Source: Craterostigma plantagineum
Lineage: Eukaryota > Streptophyta > Magnoliopsida > Lamiales > Linderniaceae
NCBI GenBank assembly: GCA_027422505.1
Contig: JAPQWV010000678.1
Coordinates: 186,001-250,000 of the forward strand
DNA: 64,000 nucleotides
Reading direction: 5' to 3'
A program made the position numbers and the translations under genes. Below, one piece after another: positions 61,576 through 64,000 of the stretch; position 1 is the first letter of the stretch, and each line of letters starts with the position of its first letter. The notes under the pieces were generated by a model. The model was not told the DNA's origin. It was given only the letters and a program-made list of their open reading frames with translations, and did no database searches.

Positions 61576-64000
61576 TCATTCATTCTTGGCTACGGCCGCT
61601 TGCTTAGCGCCGACTGCGAAGAATTCCGTGATGACTTCCAAGGGCATGCCCTTAGTTTCGGGAACCCTCAAGAATATGAATACCCACGAGACGACGCAGA
61701 CGATGGCGTAAATACCGAAAACGCCCGCCAAGCCTATCGAGCTCAGCATCACGGGCAATGTGTAGGTGACTATGACGTCGCAGATCCAAAAGACGAGGGC
61801 GCATATGGCTATGCATATTCCCCTAACTCGGGTCGGGAAAATCTCCGAGCACAGTATGTTGGGGATGGGCCCATAGCCCATCACGAAAGCGCAAAAGTAT
61901 ATAACCACGCACGCCGTTGAGATCGAAGCGTGGGCCACGCTCCCGAAATCGAAGACGTTTCCGATCACGAGGAGGACTAAGGAGACGATGAGCACTGGGA
62001 TCGTTTTCAGGAGCAACGACCTGCGGGGATATAGATTCGATATCGTTAGATACTTGATTGAGATAAATTTGAGGGAGGAACGCCATTTCTAGTCCCCAAT
62101 GTTCTGAGAGTCACTTTTAGTCCACAATGTTGTCGGTTTTGTGCATTTTTTGTCCCTATGTTAATTTTAACCGTTAGTTTGGACAGAATTACGGGGCAGG
62201 GCCAGCCTGAATTTTTGCGGATCGAAGGCCGAATTACGGCCTGACCCGGTCGGCCCGTGATCCGTCCAAACTAACGGTTAAATTAACCGAAGAACGACAA
62301 ATAACTGATACCATTGGAGACTAAAAGTGGCATCTCGAAACACTTGAGACAAAAAACGCCGACTCAAGCGTTGGTGAACAGAAAATGGCATCCTCCCTAA
62401 ATTTGAAACGAAGGTAGTGATGCGTTTTATTACCTTCTACCTGCTATATCCATGAACCTCATAGCAACGACGATGCTCGGAAGCATCAAGAAATTCGTAA
62501 GAGTGCTGATGAGGAACGAAGCCGAGTCCGACCCGAGCCCGAGGTTCGATAGGAGAACGTCGACTCCCGCCTGCTGAAGAATCTGAGGAGTGTAGTAAAG
62601 CACTCCGTTGATGCCCGCGAACTACATTACATGCACAGAGCAAAGTAATAAATCCTCTCCGTTTTTTTCTTTTCGAGAGAAGAAATGCATTCATTATATT
62701 ACACACACCTGCTGAAGTATCTGAATCCCAATGCCGACCATCAGTGCCCGTTTGACGCCGGGCTCCATAAGCGCAGAAACGATCGAAAAATCTCCGAAAG
62801 CCTCGGACGGGCGTCGGGCCATGGCGGGCCCCACCTCGTCCCGACCCGCGCGCGCCTTCTCCGAGTAGAGCGCCGGCTGACTCACAAGAGCCGCCGCCTG
62901 AATGAACTCGCCGCCGTCGACCGCCACGTCAGCGCCGGCGACCGAGACGAGGGACCCGCGCCTCGAGCCCAGACCTCCTCCGCCCCCTTCTTGGTGGAGA
63001 TATATCCTCTTAAAACCGCCCTCTTTATTCCCATTTTCGCCGCCCTCTTTTTCGCTCCATTTCCACGCCAACTGCCAACCTCCGCCGATCCCCATAGTGC
63101 TGCTCGCCCCTTCTTGCATTAAGCTGCTGTGCCTCCTCATGTTCATTATGCTTCCGTGGGACTGATGAGTGCCCTTATTATTGTCCATGCTCGTGTTTTG
63201 CCTCGAAATCAATGGGCTGCGCAAGTTATCGTCTTCGTCTTGGGAATCTTCGTTCGAGGCGTAGTCTTCGGGCCCTTCCCTCTGAAGGCTCTCCTCGTCC
63301 CATTCTTGATTCCTAGCGTTTGGGTCGGCGGCGCTGAACATGCTGCCGAAGTTAGGGAAGAAAGCGCTCCCAGTTTCCGGAAGCTTCTCGTGTACGCTGC
63401 CGAAGAGGGTCACCAAAGGATCCATTAAGGGAACGCTCGTGTTGACTAAGCTTCCCTGGCGAGAAACGAGGCTGAGGCGACTCTGGCCCGTGACGGGCTT
63501 TGCAACCCACGAAAGCCCGTCTTCGGGCCCGTAAAGCTTGACGCTTCCTTTGTTTCCTTCTTCGTAGTCGTCGTTGAGTTCGTCCGCTGGCCCGATGATG
63601 TATTCTTCTATGGAAGTTTCTCCTCCCACGGCAAGGCCTTCGACCAACAGAGCCAATTCGCCTGAGACGAAAGGTTAAAGATAATTACGAATCGAAGTGG
63701 TTGCTATAAGCACATCGATGATCTGCTAGAAACAAGCAAAAGAAAAAAAAACGTTACAAAACTTAAGAGCCCAAAAAAAGAAGTACCCGAAACGTCTTCC
63801 CTGCCGCGGAGTTTCTGCAAAACCTGCTTGGCCTCCAACATCCTCCCTTTGCTGACTAACCATCTCGGAGATTCAGGCAAATAGAACACCGTGAGGACAA
63901 AGTACAGAAGAGAAGGTATCGACAAAATTCCTAGCATCAATCTCCAGCTAGTCGAGGCTGGTAAGGACATTCCGAAAATCATGCAGTAAGCCAAGAACAT
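61576..64000 (-). CDS. TST2: Tonoplast monosaccharide/sugar transporter (TST/TMT), 3' part
   Basis: TST proteins are proton/sugar antiporters that load glucose or sucrose into the vacuole. The gene enters from the right edge with the exon up to EDVS (FYLPESPRWLVSKGRMLEAK, sugar-transporter motif). Next comes a long exon GELALLVEGLAVGGETSIEE with the very large hydrophilic central loop (about 270 residues, acidic and Ser/Gly-rich: EDSQDEDDNLRSPLISRQ, MNMRRHSSLMQEG, LGSRRGSLVSVAG) that is unique to this family. FGDFSIVSALMEPGVKRALM, FAGINGVLYYTPQILQQAGV, LMLPSIVVAMRFMDIAGRR and the last exon with GYGPIPNILCSEIFPTRVRG and VPETKGMPLEVITEFF follow. The start lies beyond the window. The intron at about 62030-62430 carries a MITE. 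TST1 versus TST2 is not settled. Confidence 0.92.
62072..62397. mobile_element. MITE with internal hairpin in a TST intron (326 bp)
   Basis: The ends are inverted (AGGGAGGAACGCCATTTCT left; GGGAGGATGCCATTTTCTG inward from the right) and flanked by a direct repeat TAAATTTG (62064-62071 and 62398-62405), so the duplication is 7-8 bp. Inside, an 18-bp perfect inverted repeat TTAACCGTTAGTTTGGAC (62167-62184 and 62264-62281) encloses a GC-rich loop. It encodes nothing. Confidence 0.8.

Overview
This is a gene-dense stretch of nuclear DNA from a flowering plant. The evidence is intron-rich genes with GT-AG introns and AT-rich spacers, plus plant-specific families: a type I MADS box, PPR, CDPK, ATX-type histone methyltransferase, PTI1-like kinase, Gnk2/DUF26 proteins, a tonoplast sugar transporter and plastid isopropylmalate synthase. 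Protein wording fits a eudicot, perhaps an asterid, but the species cannot be fixed from the sequence alone. No rRNA, tRNA or CRISPR array was seen.

Layout, left half. 0-3 kb holds a short Helitron (385-674) and a hAT element with a perfect 8-bp target duplication (1705-2556). An APC11-like RING gene follows on the minus strand (2855-3713), then a type I MADS gene (4596-5216), a tandem pair of Gnk2-domain genes of which the second is broken (5936-7562), and a small secreted Gly-rich protein (8103-8522). Next come an alkaline ceramidase (9316-10478), a PPR gene with a frameshift (12133-14678), a METTL18-like histidine methyltransferase (15578-17663), a trihelix factor (18117-19376), eIF3h (19861-22314) and an ATX1/ATX2-like H3K4 methyltransferase (23059-29249). 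About 0.5 kb upstream of the ATX gene lies a young but internally deleted Ty1/copia element (29767-32646).

Layout, right half. An epsin gene (35322-40234) carries a second Helitron copy in an intron. Then comes a cluster of three unrelated transposons between 41.57 and 43.97 kb: a LINE-driven retrocopy, a foldback Mutator-like element and a GC-rich hAT element. After it lie an SLC35F-type transporter (44178-46956), 2-isopropylmalate synthase (47522-50861), a PTI1-like kinase with a frameshift (51963-53805), an ARIADNE-type RBR ubiquitin ligase (54295-58410), a CPK24-like calcium-dependent kinase (59179-61350) and the 3' part of a tonoplast sugar transporter running off the right edge (61576-64000).

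The genes do not form one pathway; they are ordinary independent plant loci. The unusual content is (i) several small lesions in otherwise conserved genes (APC11, Gnk2 copy 2, PPR, PTI1-like kinase), which are either decay or assembly error, and (ii) transposable elements whose exact ends and target duplications can be read directly. The most striking of these is a 0.93-kb near-palindrome built from alternating copies of one short repeat.
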